Shown piece after piece: positions 1 through 8,122 of a stretch of DNA of 64,000 nt (the stretch's first letter is position 1; each line of letters starts with the position of its first letter). Below the pieces are notes generated by a model that had not been told where the DNA came from, did no database searches, and saw only the letters and a list, made by a program, of their open reading frames with translations. The stretch is taken from NCBI GenBank assembly GCA_046328715.1, contig JAXLWB010000022.1:62001-126000 (forward strand). Direction: 5' to 3'. Source of the DNA: JAXLWB01 sp046328715 (lineage in GTDB: Bacteria; Chloroflexota; Anaerolineae; Caldilineales; Caldilineaceae). Both the position numbers and the translations under genes were made by a program.

Positions 1-1068
1 AACCGTGCCGGCGACGAAAGTGAACAGGACATCCACATGCTGGGCGAACAGGGCACCTTTGGCTTGATCCACTACGATCTCTGGCATCGAGGGACTGCCA
101 ATGTCTCTACGAACACCCGCTCTATGCTCAAATTCCAATTTGTGCGGATGCAACGACCACTTGCCGCTCAGGCGGATGGCACACCCTGGAAGATCATGAA
201 CGGTGACGGTCCGCCCAATCACCACGAGACCATCTGGCAACATCAGTGGCAATGGCTTCAGGGAAAGCCCGGTCAAAATAACGGGAAAAGTGCCACCGAC
301 AGCGGCAAATGGGTCGATCAACTTTCCAGCAGCGACAAACAGGCCCGCCTCCAGGCTGCCGACGAATTAGGTTTGCTTGGCAAGTTGGCTGGCGACGCCA
401 TTCCTGCTCTGGCAGCACGCTTAGCAGATGAATATGAGCCGGTGGCGCTCAATGCCGCCTATGCCTTGGCCGGTATGGGCGATGCTGCGCTGCCTGCCTT
501 GCTTGACGGCCTACGCAACCCTGATAAGGACGCCGCCCGCAACGCCGCTTATGGGCTGGCCGCTACTGGCGCAGCGGCGATCGATGGGCTGATCGACCAA
601 CTTGAGCATGAAAGCCCACAGGTACGCGGCTATGCCGCCTTTGCCCTCGGCGAAATTGGATTGGGCGGCAGCGATCTTGCCGACGCTGGAGTCGCAGGCT
701 TAACCAAACTGGTCAGCGATCCCGATGAGTGGGTACGGCGCAACATGGCTGAAGCCTTGGGAACCTTGGACGTTGCCGATCAACCTGCTGCCCACGCCCA
801 ACGAATGGCTGGTCTGATCCAAACCCTGGCCGATACGGATGAGCAAGTTCGTTTTAACAGCGGACTGGCCTGTGCCCGCCTCGGTGCCTCGGCAGAAGCT
901 GCCATTCCCGCCCTGCAACAGGCACTGAACGATCCCAACCGCTACGTGCGCGCCAACGCCGTCGATGCCCTCAACCGCATCGGTACTTCCGACGCTCAGC
1001 GCGTGCTGATCGACTATCTACTCAACTCACGCTGGTGCCCGTCAACCACACCGGAGAGTATGTTTTAA
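1..1068 (+). CDS. PhyH-like dioxygenase fused to HEAT repeats (5' partial)
   Basis: The reading frame is open from base 1, so the true start lies upstream of the window. The first ~40 visible residues (HYDLWHRGTAN...R) match the end of the phytanoyl-CoA dioxygenase (PhyH) fold, with the distal iron-binding His and the 2-oxoglutarate-binding Arg spaced as in that Fe(II) family. After a Gln/Gly-rich linker, about 230 residues form HEAT-like repeats with AAYALA / AAFALGEIG / NAVDALNRIG signatures. PhyH enzymes hydroxylate small substrates; the HEAT part probably provides a protein-binding scaffold. The proximal HxD motif is outside the window, so catalytic competence cannot be judged. The gene ends just before an iterated-word hairpin. 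Confidence 0.7.
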   Translation, partial: NRAGDESEQDIHMLGEQGTFGLIHYDLWHRGTANVSTNTRSMLKFQFVRMQRPLAAQADGTPWKIMNGDGPPNHHETIWQHQWQWLQGKPGQNNGKSATDSGKWVDQLSSSDKQARLQAADELGLLGKLAGDAIPALAARLADEYEPVALNAAYALAGMGDAALPALLDGLRNPDKDAARNAAYGLAATGAAAIDGLIDQLEHESPQVRGYAAFALGEIGLGGSDLADAGVAGLTKLVSDPDEWVRRNMAEALGTLDVADQPAAHAQRMAGLIQTLADTDEQVRFNSGLACARLGASAEAAIPALQQALNDPNRYVRANAVDALNRIGTSDAQRVLIDYLLNSRWCPSTTPESMF

Positions 1069-1174
1069 AAAGGGAAGAGGGGAAGAGTGGAAAAGTTGAA
1101 GAGTGACACTTACTACGCCAAGCCACCTTCCTACTTTTCAACTCTTCCACTCTTCGACTTTTCAACTTTTTCCT
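1069..1174. repeat. Iterated-word hairpin (GAAGAGTGGAAAAGTTG)
   Basis: The gap holds a purine-rich left arm (about 1075-1105, variants of gaagagtggaaaagttg) and a complementary right arm (about 1132-1170, variants of cactcttcgacttttcaac). Each arm repeats its own short word. The arms can pair in the transcript. It lies between a stop codon and the next start, as in many other gaps of this window. Confidence 0.6.
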
Positions 1175-1849
1175 ATGCCACCAATCCATCGTTCCATCTA
1201 TCGAGCACAGGCCAAGGCAGGACAAGCGGAAGCGGCAGTTGCCTGGTTTCAGCGGCGGGCGCAGGACTTGCGTTTGGGATTCTCGCCTGGCGAGTTAATG
1301 ACACTCAGCCTCTTTCGCTGGGGTGTCCATTTTTTACTTTATTGGGAGAGTGTTGAAGAGGAGGCTGCGCCCGAACTGCTCTTTGGCGACGGCAGCGTAC
1401 TGCTCGAAATGTGGCCGGGAGGTGCGACCTTACAGCCTCCCTCTGCCCGCTGCTTTGTGCCAATGATGGACATCTTTCATTGCCTCGCCCCACAGAGTGT
1501 GGAGGATTGGCGGCGAAAATCACCCATCGAACAGGTCGTCGGGCGGGTCGCACGGTTGCAGCCGGAGATGGTGAGCAGCTATATCTTCTATCACTATCAA
1601 CTCCAGGAAGAGCAACCGGGCAGCTTTGATAAATATGGCATCATCTCCATCCACGAAAACCTGATCTTTTTCTACCAGGAACATCCATTCATTGTCGAAG
1701 AGCCGCGCCGTGTCGGCAAGCTGGCCACGACCCATACGCCAGCAGATTGGCACGGAACCATGTTTCCCCACTTCAAACTTTGGGAAGACGCTCTGGCTGG
1801 TCAGGAGATCTGGCGCGAGGTGGAGTTGGTCTTTCATCTGGAGGCATGA
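1175..1849 (+). CDS. Uncharacterised protein in acid-sugar cluster
   Basis: I do not recognise this 224-residue soluble protein. The start at 1175 (MPPIHRS) is preferred because codons further upstream in this frame translate the gap hairpin. It has no signal peptide or membrane segment. It is rich in Trp, Phe and His, with a notable aromatic stretch (SSYIFYHYQLQEE) near the middle. Its stop overlaps the start of the following lactonase-like gene (ATGA), so the two are probably translationally coupled, which suggests a role in the same sugar pathway, perhaps as a mutarotase-like or small-molecule-binding protein. That function is a guess from context only. Confidence 0.6.
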   Translation: MPPIHRSIYRAQAKAGQAEAAVAWFQRRAQDLRLGFSPGELMTLSLFRWGVHFLLYWESVEEEAAPELLFGDGSVLLEMWPGGATLQPPSARCFVPMMDIFHCLAPQSVEDWRRKSPIEQVVGRVARLQPEMVSSYIFYHYQLQEEQPGSFDKYGIISIHENLIFFYQEHPFIVEEPRRVGKLATTHTPADWHGTMFPHFKLWEDALAGQEIWREVELVFHLEA

Positions 1850-2724
1850 AACCAACCATGCATCCGATCATCGACACCCACACTCACTTCTACGATCCAT
1901 CCCGTCCGCAGGGGGTACCCTGGCCACGCCCCGATGACAAATTGCTCTACCGTACCGTCCTGCCCGATGATTTTAAGGCGTTGGCCTGCCCGCATGGGGT
2001 CACTGGCACGGTGGTGGTCGAGGCAAGTTCCTGGCTGGAGGATAATCAGTGGATTCTTGACTTGGCAACCCAGGATCCCTTAATTGTCGGGTTGGTTGGA
2101 CATATTGACGTGAGGCGAACGGAGTTTGGCGCAGAGTTGGCGCGCTTTGCGGCACATCCACTCTTTTGTGGCATTCGTTGTGGCGGCAGCGCGCTCGCCC
2201 AAGTTGATTCAACACTTTTGCATGATCTGGAATTGTTAGCAAGAGCCGATTTACCGCTTGACTTGCTGATTGGTCATGAACAATGGCCGGGTCTGTTGAC
2301 GGTGGCACGAGAATTGCCAAACTTGCGCATCGTCCTCAACCATCTCGGTTCGATGCCTGTCACGGGTGCTGCGCTCGACGCTGCCTGGTTGGAGCGCTAT
2401 CAAGCGGCTGCCTCCTTTCCCAATGTTCACATGAAAGTCTCCGGCTTTCTAGAAAACAGCCTGATTCGTCCTGCCCCGACATCGCTGGACTTCTACCGTC
2501 CAACCTTTGATGCACTGTGGGCAAGCTTTGGCATGGAGCGGTTGCTCTATGGCAGCAACTGGCCCGTCTGTGAGATGGCTGGCACGTACGCCACCTGTAT
2601 TACCCTGGTCAAGCAGTACTTTGGCGAAAAGGGAGAAGAGGCGACCGAGCATTATTTCTGGAAGAATGCGTTAGGCGTCTATCGTTATCAGACGCACTTT
2701 CAAAGCGAAGGAAAACCATCATGA
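1846..2724 (+). CDS. Amidohydrolase family protein, probable sugar lactonase
   Basis: This is a TIM-barrel amidohydrolase of the COG3618 type, which includes L-fucono-1,5-lactonase and 2-pyrone-4,6-dicarboxylate lactonase. The N-terminal metal motif DTHTHFYDPSRP, an internal GHIDVR, the strand-end LNHLG and the C-terminal LLYGSNWPVCE are all in place, and its ~290 residues are normal for the family. It probably opens an aldonolactone to the acid in the cytoplasm. The start at 1846 overlaps the previous stop, and its own stop overlaps the start of the SDR gene, so three genes form a coupled chain. Substrate specificity (fucono- or another lactone) cannot be read from the sequence. Confidence 0.82.
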   Translation: MKPTMHPIIDTHTHFYDPSRPQGVPWPRPDDKLLYRTVLPDDFKALACPHGVTGTVVVEASSWLEDNQWILDLATQDPLIVGLVGHIDVRRTEFGAELARFAAHPLFCGIRCGGSALAQVDSTLLHDLELLARADLPLDLLIGHEQWPGLLTVARELPNLRIVLNHLGSMPVTGAALDAAWLERYQAAASFPNVHMKVSGFLENSLIRPAPTSLDFYRPTFDALWASFGMERLLYGSNWPVCEMAGTYATCITLVKQYFGEKGEEATEHYFWKNALGVYRYQTHFQSEGKPS

Positions 2725-3497
2725 CACCCAACCCTGTTGCCCTGGTCACTGGCTCTCGGCGTGGCATTGGCCGCGCAATTGCCCTGACCCTTGCCAGCGA
2801 AGGCTACGACATCGTCATCAACGATTATGAACTCGACGCTCATGCCGACGAAACCGCCGCCGCCGTCCGAGCGCTGGGCCGCCAAGTACAGCTTGTGCAG
2901 GCCGATCTGGGCAAAACCGCCTCGATCAAGTCGCTGGTGCAGCAAGTTGTCGAGCACTTTGGCCACATCGATGTCCTGGTCAACAATGCCGCCACCTGGG
3001 AGTGGGACGACTTTGTCGATGTTCCCGAAGCGGATTGGGACAAGATGATCAATGTCGATCTCAAAGGTCCCTTTATCTGCGCCCAGGAAACCGCACGCCA
3101 GATGATCAAACAGGGCAGTAGCGGCGCAATTGTCAACATCAGTTCGGTGCATCGCATCCGTGTATGGCCCAAGGATACCGTCTATGGCATTTGCAAGGCG
3201 GGAATTGTGCGGCTGACCGAAAGTATGGCCTATGAATTGGGGCCACATGGCATTCGTGTCAATGCAGTTGCGCCTGGTTATATCGACAGCCGTGTGCCCA
3301 ATCCCAACGAACCGCCGATTGGCCAACCCAGTTATGCTGCGACTGTCTCTCCCAAAACACCCTTACGCCGGATCGGCTTGCCACAAGATATCGCCAATGC
3401 CGTCGCCTTCTTTGTTTCCGAACGTGCTTCCTTTGTCACCGGTCAAACATTAACCGTGGATGGCGGTATACTACTCAGCGGCACACCCGAGAGCTAG
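2721..3497 (+). CDS. SDR family NAD(P)-dependent oxidoreductase
   Basis: A classical short-chain dehydrogenase/reductase of 258 residues. It shows the nucleotide-binding TGSRRGIG at residues 10-17, NNAA near 90, catalytic Ser142 (NISS) and the YxxxK pair Tyr155/Lys159, and ends with the usual TVDGG segment. Such enzymes are often called FabG-like, but here the gene is coupled by ATGA overlap to a lactonase and sits next to an acid-sugar dehydratase. A sugar 1-dehydrogenase (for example L-fucose/D-arabinose type), or a dehydrogenase of a keto-deoxy acid, is therefore more likely than a fatty-acid role. The cofactor preference is not clear. Confidence 0.88.
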   Translation: MTPNPVALVTGSRRGIGRAIALTLASEGYDIVINDYELDAHADETAAAVRALGRQVQLVQADLGKTASIKSLVQQVVEHFGHIDVLVNNAATWEWDDFVDVPEADWDKMINVDLKGPFICAQETARQMIKQGSSGAIVNISSVHRIRVWPKDTVYGICKAGIVRLTESMAYELGPHGIRVNAVAPGYIDSRVPNPNEPPIGQPSYAATVSPKTPLRRIGLPQDIANAVAFFVSERASFVTGQTLTVDGGILLSGTPES

Positions 3498-3573
3498 AGC
3501 ACATCGTGAGTTGCGCTGACGGAACATAGCTTCGCAATTCGCAACTCTTAATTCGCAATTCCGAAGGACCCTT

Positions 3574-4710
3574 ATGAAAATTACCGAAATCCTCACCATT
3601 ATCTCCTGGGCCGGACTACGCAACTGGGTGCTGGTCAAAGTGATGACCGACAGCGGCATCTACGGCTGGGGTGAGGCGACGCTTGAACACAAAGAGGAAA
3701 CGGTGCAAGCCTGTGTCAAAGAGATCGGCGCAACGCTGATCGGTGAAGACCCGCTCTCCAGCGAATTTCATTGGCAAGTGCTCTACCGGCATGGCTTCTG
3801 GCGTGGCGGCGTGGTGCTCAACACGGCGCTGGCTGGCTTGGATCAAGCTTTGTGGGACATCCGGGGCAAAGCCTGGGACGTACCCGTCTATCGGCTGTTG
3901 GGTGGCCCGACGCGCAAGCAGGTTCGCCTGTACACCCATGTCGGCATCTATGTGCCCAATCAGATGGTGGAGGATGCGCAACGCGATGTCGCCGACGGCT
4001 TCACTGCCATGAAGACCGGGGCCTGGGCCGGCGATTCACTGTTGCCTGAGCCAGAACGGGTGGAGAAGTTTGCCGAGCGTATTGGCCTGCTGCGCAAAAC
4101 GGTTGGCCCAACGGTGGACATCATGGTCGATGATCATGGACGGGGGCGACCGAGCAGTGCCGTGCGGCTGATGGAGGCACTGCAACCCTTCCGCCTGCTC
4201 TTCCTTGAAGAACCGACTCAGCCGGATGACATTGAAGGTTTGGCCCGCATCCGGGCCGCAGGGCCACGCATGGATCTGGCCACGGGCGAGCGACTCTACT
4301 CCAAGTGGGAATATCTGCCCCTGCTCGAACGCCGCCTGATCGACGTGATCCAGCCCGACCTTTGCCATGCTGGTGGCATCACCGAGGTCAAGAAGATCGC
4401 CGCCATCGCCGAAGCCTACTATGTGCAACTGGCCCCGCACAATCCGCAAGGACCGCTTTCCACCGCAGCCGCCGCCCACCTGGCGATGGCAATTCCCAAC
4501 TTTCTGATCCTCGAATATGTGCGCCAGGAGCCCTACCGCGACCGCACCATGCGTGAGGCATGGACCGTACGCAACGGTTATCTCGAAGTGCCGGATCGAC
4601 CCGGTCTAGGCGTTGAACTGGACGAAGAAGCACTTCTGTCCAGCCCGCCCCGATTAGGACCAATTCGCCGTGATGCTTATGCCTCAGATGGCAGCGTAGT
4701 AGATGTGTAG
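3574..4710 (+). CDS. Mandelate racemase/muconate lactonizing family dehydratase (DgoD-like)
   Basis: An enolase-superfamily protein of 378 residues with capping domain and barrel. The metal and catalytic positions of the galactonate dehydratase group are visible: MVDDHGRGRP (Asp plus His), FLEEP, ATGERL and the late His in LAPHNPQG. It should remove water from an aldonic acid to give a 2-keto-3-deoxy acid. It follows the lactonase and dehydrogenase genes, the order expected for a non-phosphorylative acid-sugar pathway. SD-like aagga lies just before the ATG. The gap upstream carries iterated cgcaatt words. Galactonate, fuconate or a similar acid are all possible substrates. Confidence 0.85.
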   Translation: MKITEILTIISWAGLRNWVLVKVMTDSGIYGWGEATLEHKEETVQACVKEIGATLIGEDPLSSEFHWQVLYRHGFWRGGVVLNTALAGLDQALWDIRGKAWDVPVYRLLGGPTRKQVRLYTHVGIYVPNQMVEDAQRDVADGFTAMKTGAWAGDSLLPEPERVEKFAERIGLLRKTVGPTVDIMVDDHGRGRPSSAVRLMEALQPFRLLFLEEPTQPDDIEGLARIRAAGPRMDLATGERLYSKWEYLPLLERRLIDVIQPDLCHAGGITEVKKIAAIAEAYYVQLAPHNPQGPLSTAAAAHLAMAIPNFLILEYVRQEPYRDRTMREAWTVRNGYLEVPDRPGLGVELDEEALLSSPPRLGPIRRDAYASDGSVVDV

Positions 4711-4894
4711 ATAACATAATTTGTAATTTCAAGACTCAGGCACGAAACTGTTTGCAAACCGTAGCACAAGATATTTTCTTGTGTGTTATGCAAGCGGAAA
4801 ATGAACAAGAAGGTATCTTGTTCTACATCATGTACTTGAGTCTTATGTAATCCCTGATTCGTAACTCGCAATTCACAATTCAAAGGAGCAACTC

Positions 4895-5347
4895 ATGTCC
4901 TATATCGCAAAATTAAAAGAACTTGGCTATACCCTGGAGACCGTCGAACTGAATGCCGGACGACTGATGTTGGCGACTCGCACCGGCAACCTAGTCTACA
5001 CCTCTGGGTCGGTCTCGCGCTTTGGTGGCAAGGAAGTGATCGGCAAAGTCGGTGCTGATTTAACCGTGGATCAGGGCTACGAGGGGGCAAAATTGGCGGC
5101 GCTGGGCTGTCTGCAAGCCACCCATTCGCTGCTCGGTAGCCTCGACAACGTGGTTAAAGTGGTGAAGATGCTGGGCATGGTCAATGTCGCTCCCGGCTAT
5201 AACAACACCCCAGGTGTGATTCACGGGGCCAGCGATCTGCTCCTCAACGTCTTTGGCGAAGCCGGTCGCCATGCACGCAGCGCCGTCGGCATGCAGATTC
5301 CAGGTGATTACGCCGTGGAAGTCGAAATTATCTTCGAAGTGAAGTAG
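4895..5347 (+). CDS. RidA/YjgF family protein
   Basis: A 150-residue RidA (YjgF/YER057c/UK114) family protein, recognisable from LVYTSGSVSR near the N-terminus, GCLQATHSLLGSLDNVVKVVKM in the middle and GRHARSAVGMQIPGDYAVEVEI at the end. The conserved substrate-binding Arg (here in HARSAVG) is present. RidA proteins hydrolyse reactive enamine/imine intermediates; family members in sugar-acid clusters may act on keto-acid derivatives. An AT-rich gap of about 185 bp precedes it, which could hold an internal promoter, and only 8 bp separate it from the RraA-like gene. Confidence 0.87.
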   Translation: MSYIAKLKELGYTLETVELNAGRLMLATRTGNLVYTSGSVSRFGGKEVIGKVGADLTVDQGYEGAKLAALGCLQATHSLLGSLDNVVKVVKMLGMVNVAPGYNNTPGVIHGASDLLLNVFGEAGRHARSAVGMQIPGDYAVEVEIIFEVK

Positions 5348-5355
5348 AGGAATCA

Positions 5356-6237
5356 ATGGAGAAATTTTGCCCCTTAAATCTTGCCCCCGAAGAGTTGATT
5401 GAATATACCCACGAGTGGCAGGGCGAGCGCGATCAGTATGGCCGCCCGCTGGTGCCGGATGGCCTGATCGAACGGGTGCGCAAGGTGACGATTACCGAAG
5501 CCTGGGCGGTGCTGCGCAACGAAGGTTATCACTTTCAGTACGAAGGTGGCTGGCACTGCACTCATCCCGGTCAAGTATTGGCGGGGCGAGCGCTGACGGC
5601 CATGTACATGCCCCGTCGCCCTGCCATCCGCGCCGTGATGGAAGAGAAAGGCACCAAGGCCGGCTGCGTTGGCGACCAAATCTCCTGGCCCATCGACATG
5701 TTGGTCAAGGGTGATGTCTATGTCGCTGATGTCTACGGCAAGATCGAACAGGGACCCGTGATCGGCGACAACCTGGCTACCTCGATCTACGCCAAATCGG
5801 GCAACGGCGTGGTACACGATGCCGCCGTGCGCGATCTCGATGGTATTCAGGAGATTGCGGGGTTCACCAGCTTTGTGCGTGGCTGGCATCCTACCTACGC
5901 CTCGCCGACCATTATGCTGATGGGTGTCAACTGTCCGATCCGCATTGGTCAGGTGACAGTGATGCCCGGTGATGTGGTGCTGGGGAGACAGGATGGTGTG
6001 GTCTTTATCCCGGCCCATTTGGTGGAGAAGGTAGTCAAAACCTCGGAACTGGTGCAACTGCGCGACCGCTTTGGCAAACAACGCCTAAGTGAAGGCATCT
6101 ACACCCCGGGGCAGATCGACACGCGCTGGATCGATGAAATTGAGCAGGACTTTTCTCGTTGGCTGGAAACGCACATTGATGAACTGCCCGTGCCCAAAGA
6201 GGCGATTCAGGAGTTGCTGAAGGAGAGGACGTGGTAA
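5356..6237 (+). CDS. RraA family protein, long form
   Basis: A 293-residue member of the RraA/dimethylmenaquinone-methyltransferase-like fold, longer than the usual 160-220. The family core is seen in GDNLATSIYAKSGNG, AAVRDLDGIQEI and RIGQVTVMPGDVVLGRQDGVVFIP. In class II aldolases of this fold (4-hydroxy-4-methyl-2-oxoglutarate aldolase) the consensus is DGxxRD; here it reads DAAVRD, so the Gly is changed while the Arg-Asp pair stays. It lies 8 bp after ridA and ends the forward cluster. A keto-acid aldolase or decarboxylase role fits the context, but the extended N-terminus (first ~75 residues) is unexplained. Confidence 0.78.
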   Translation: MEKFCPLNLAPEELIEYTHEWQGERDQYGRPLVPDGLIERVRKVTITEAWAVLRNEGYHFQYEGGWHCTHPGQVLAGRALTAMYMPRRPAIRAVMEEKGTKAGCVGDQISWPIDMLVKGDVYVADVYGKIEQGPVIGDNLATSIYAKSGNGVVHDAAVRDLDGIQEIAGFTSFVRGWHPTYASPTIMLMGVNCPIRIGQVTVMPGDVVLGRQDGVVFIPAHLVEKVVKTSELVQLRDRFGKQRLSEGIYTPGQIDTRWIDEIEQDFSRWLETHIDELPVPKEAIQELLKERTW

Positions 6238-6241
6238 TGCA

Positions 6242-6346
6242 TGATGCGTGAAACGTGATGCGTGACATGTAGATTTTCTCTTATCCACAAGCGGCAAGAG
6301 CAGAATCTAGAGAATCCGCCATTCACGCATCACGTTTCACGCATCA
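6242..6346. repeat. Perfect 24-bp inverted repeat of GATGCGTGA words
   Basis: Bases 6242-6265 and 6323-6346 are perfect reverse complements over 24 bp, with a 57-bp loop. Each arm is itself made of the word gatgcgtga/aacgt repeated. It fills the gap between two convergent genes and may act as a bidirectional terminator. Two more copies are near 34343-34447 and 45521-45622. Confidence 0.85.
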
Positions 6347-6350
6347 AGAC

Positions 6351-7031
6351 CTATTCAATCCCACATTCCGTCATGACCGCGATGGTGGACTCTAGACTCC
6401 GTTGTCGGTGACTGTGCTGTTCTTCGAGCGCGGCTTGGCGGTCGCGTTGTTGGAAGGCATGCAAGATCTGCTCGTGGCTGGTTTGGGCCATGGCTGAGCG
6501 GGTGGCGGGCATGGGGACAAAGGATCGCCCGATGCGAATGCGACTGTTCAATTGCACATACGATTCCGTGATATACCGATTGTCGGCGAGGCGTACGAGT
6601 CCCAAATGAAAGCCCATGTCGTAGCTTTCGTTGAAGCGAGGAAAGTCGAAGTGGTTGGGATCGGCCTGGAGCAGTTGTTGTTTCGCCTCGTTGAGTAAGG
6701 TTTGTAACGCTGCAAGATCGCTTTCGCTGGCACGCTCGATGATGTATGGTGTCGCCCAATCCTCGATCATCTCACGAGCGACGAACAGTTCAATAAAGGC
6801 GCGCTGGCTGATGGGGCGGACAAAGGTGCCAACCCGATTGCGTCGCTCGATAAGCCCCTCGGTTTCCAGACGAGTCAGCGCATCGACGACCGGCATCCGG
6901 CTGACACCCAAAACGTGCGCCAGTTTGTTGATATCCAATTTCTCCTGAGCACGGATCTTGCCCTGAAGAATCCCTGATTTGATTGAATCGTAGACCTGAT
7001 CGGTCAAACTATAATATTGAACTCGTTCCAT
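6351..7031 (-). CDS. GntR family transcriptional regulator (FCD type)
   Basis: A 226-residue regulator. Residues ~5-75 form the GntR winged helix (LTDQVYDSIKSGILQGKI, LGVSRMPVVDALTRLETEGLIERR), and the remainder fits an all-helical FCD ligand domain with metal-binding His candidates (HLGLVR, HEQILHAF). FCD-GntR proteins are usually repressors released by sugar acids or other carboxylates. It is divergent from the sugar ABC importer and convergent with the acid-sugar cluster. A perfect palindrome at 7063-7081, 31 bp before its start, is the likely operator, implying autoregulation and control of the importer. Confidence 0.9.
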   Translation of the reverse strand: MERVQYYSLTDQVYDSIKSGILQGKIRAQEKLDINKLAHVLGVSRMPVVDALTRLETEGLIERRNRVGTFVRPISQRAFIELFVAREMIEDWATPYIIERASESDLAALQTLLNEAKQQLLQADPNHFDFPRFNESYDMGFHLGLVRLADNRYITESYVQLNSRIRIGRSFVPMPATRSAMAQTSHEQILHAFQQRDRQAALEEQHSHRQRSLESTIAVMTECGIE

Positions 7032-7062
7032 TTTTGTAATTTGCAGAGAATCAAAATTGTAT

Positions 7063-7081
7063 GTAATATGTTACATATTAC
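7063..7081. promoter_or_regulatory. 19-bp perfect palindrome, probable GntR operator
   Basis: The sequence gtaatatgttacatattac has 9-bp arms that are exact reverse complements around one central base. It is located between the divergent GntR gene and the first permease gene. The ATGT-N-ACAT core fits the short spaced palindromes bound by FadR/FCD-type GntR proteins. Binding is inferred. Confidence 0.7.
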
Positions 7082-7130
7082 GCAGTGCCGATAGTTTACC
7101 CCAAAATAGGTTCCAAATCAAGGACAATTG

Positions 7131-8069
7131 ATGAGTATTTCGAAGCGTACTGGCTGGTTAGGTAGTCAACGTGACCGCCAAACGACCTGGACCCTCAGTC
7201 TGATGGCGTTGCCCGGGCTCCTGTTCTTAATCGTCTTTGCTTACTTGCCGATGATTGGCTTAGTGATCGCCTTCAAGGATTACAAGTTTGCCAATGGCAT
7301 CTTGGGCAGTGCCTGGGCGGGCTTTGAGAATTTCCGCTTTCTCTTCGGCAGCGATATCACCTTTCGCGTGACCCGCAATACATTGCTGATGAACACGCTC
7401 TTTATCGTAGCCGGCACTGTGACCTCGCTTTTGATTGCCATCTTGATGAATGAAATCTATACCAGTTGGGCGAGTAAATATTACCAAACCATGCTCTTCT
7501 TCCCGCACTTTATCTCGTGGGTGATTGTTAGCTACTTCGTCTTTGGCTTTTTGAACGGCGACAATGGCATTGCAAACAAACTATTGGCCTGGTCGGGGAT
7601 GAAGCCGATTGCCTGGTATCGGGAAGCTGGCTATTGGCCGGGGATTCTGCTCGTTACCAATCTCTGGAATGGGGTGGGCTTTAGCAGCATTGTCTACTTG
7701 GCGGGTATTCTGGGCATTGATACAACCTACTTTGAGGCAGCCAAGATCGATGGGGCCAGCAAATGGCAACAGATTCGCTACATTATGTTGCCGCTGCTGC
7801 TGCCCCTGGTGATTATTCTGGTGTTGCTTAGTGTGGGACGCATCTTTAACGCCGACTTTGGGCTTTTCTTCTTTGTCCCGCGCGACACGCCGCAACTCTA
7901 CAGTACCACCGACGTGATCGACACTTTTGTCTATCGCTCGTTGGTGCAGTTGGGCGATATCAGTATGGCCGCAGCGGCAGGATTTTACCAATCGATTGTA
8001 GGTTTTATCCTGGTTGTGAGCGCCAATTGGATCGTGCGCCGGATCAATCAGGATTATTCGTTGTTCTAG
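7131..8069 (+). CDS. Sugar ABC transporter permease (LplB-like)
   Basis: An inner-membrane permease of about 312 residues with six predicted membrane segments, the first around residues 25-47. The EAA loop that contacts the ATPase is visible (FEAAKIDGASKWQQIRYIML). It resembles the LplB family of permeases that import oligo- or aldouronic saccharides. ATG at 7131 is chosen over the TTG at 7128 because the aagga ribosome site at 7120-7124 is better spaced. It is the first gene of a three-gene importer and lies downstream of the palindromic operator. Confidence 0.9.
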   Translation: MSISKRTGWLGSQRDRQTTWTLSLMALPGLLFLIVFAYLPMIGLVIAFKDYKFANGILGSAWAGFENFRFLFGSDITFRVTRNTLLMNTLFIVAGTVTSLLIAILMNEIYTSWASKYYQTMLFFPHFISWVIVSYFVFGFLNGDNGIANKLLAWSGMKPIAWYREAGYWPGILLVTNLWNGVGFSSIVYLAGILGIDTTYFEAAKIDGASKWQQIRYIMLPLLLPLVIILVLLSVGRIFNADFGLFFFVPRDTPQLYSTTDVIDTFVYRSLVQLGDISMAAAAGFYQSIVGFILVVSANWIVRRINQDYSLF

Positions 8070-8100
8070 CCCCTCCCTAGCCCTCCCCCAAAGGGAGGGG
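8070..8100. repeat. CCCTCCC hairpin
   Basis: Bases 8070-8078 (cccctccct) and 8092-8100 (agggagggg) are complementary with a 13-base loop, placed between the two permease genes. The same CCCTCCC word builds the larger inverted repeat at 20763-20919. It may attenuate transcription inside the operon. Confidence 0.6.
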
Positions 8101-8122
8101 CGTTGTTTCAGGAGCTTCTCGC

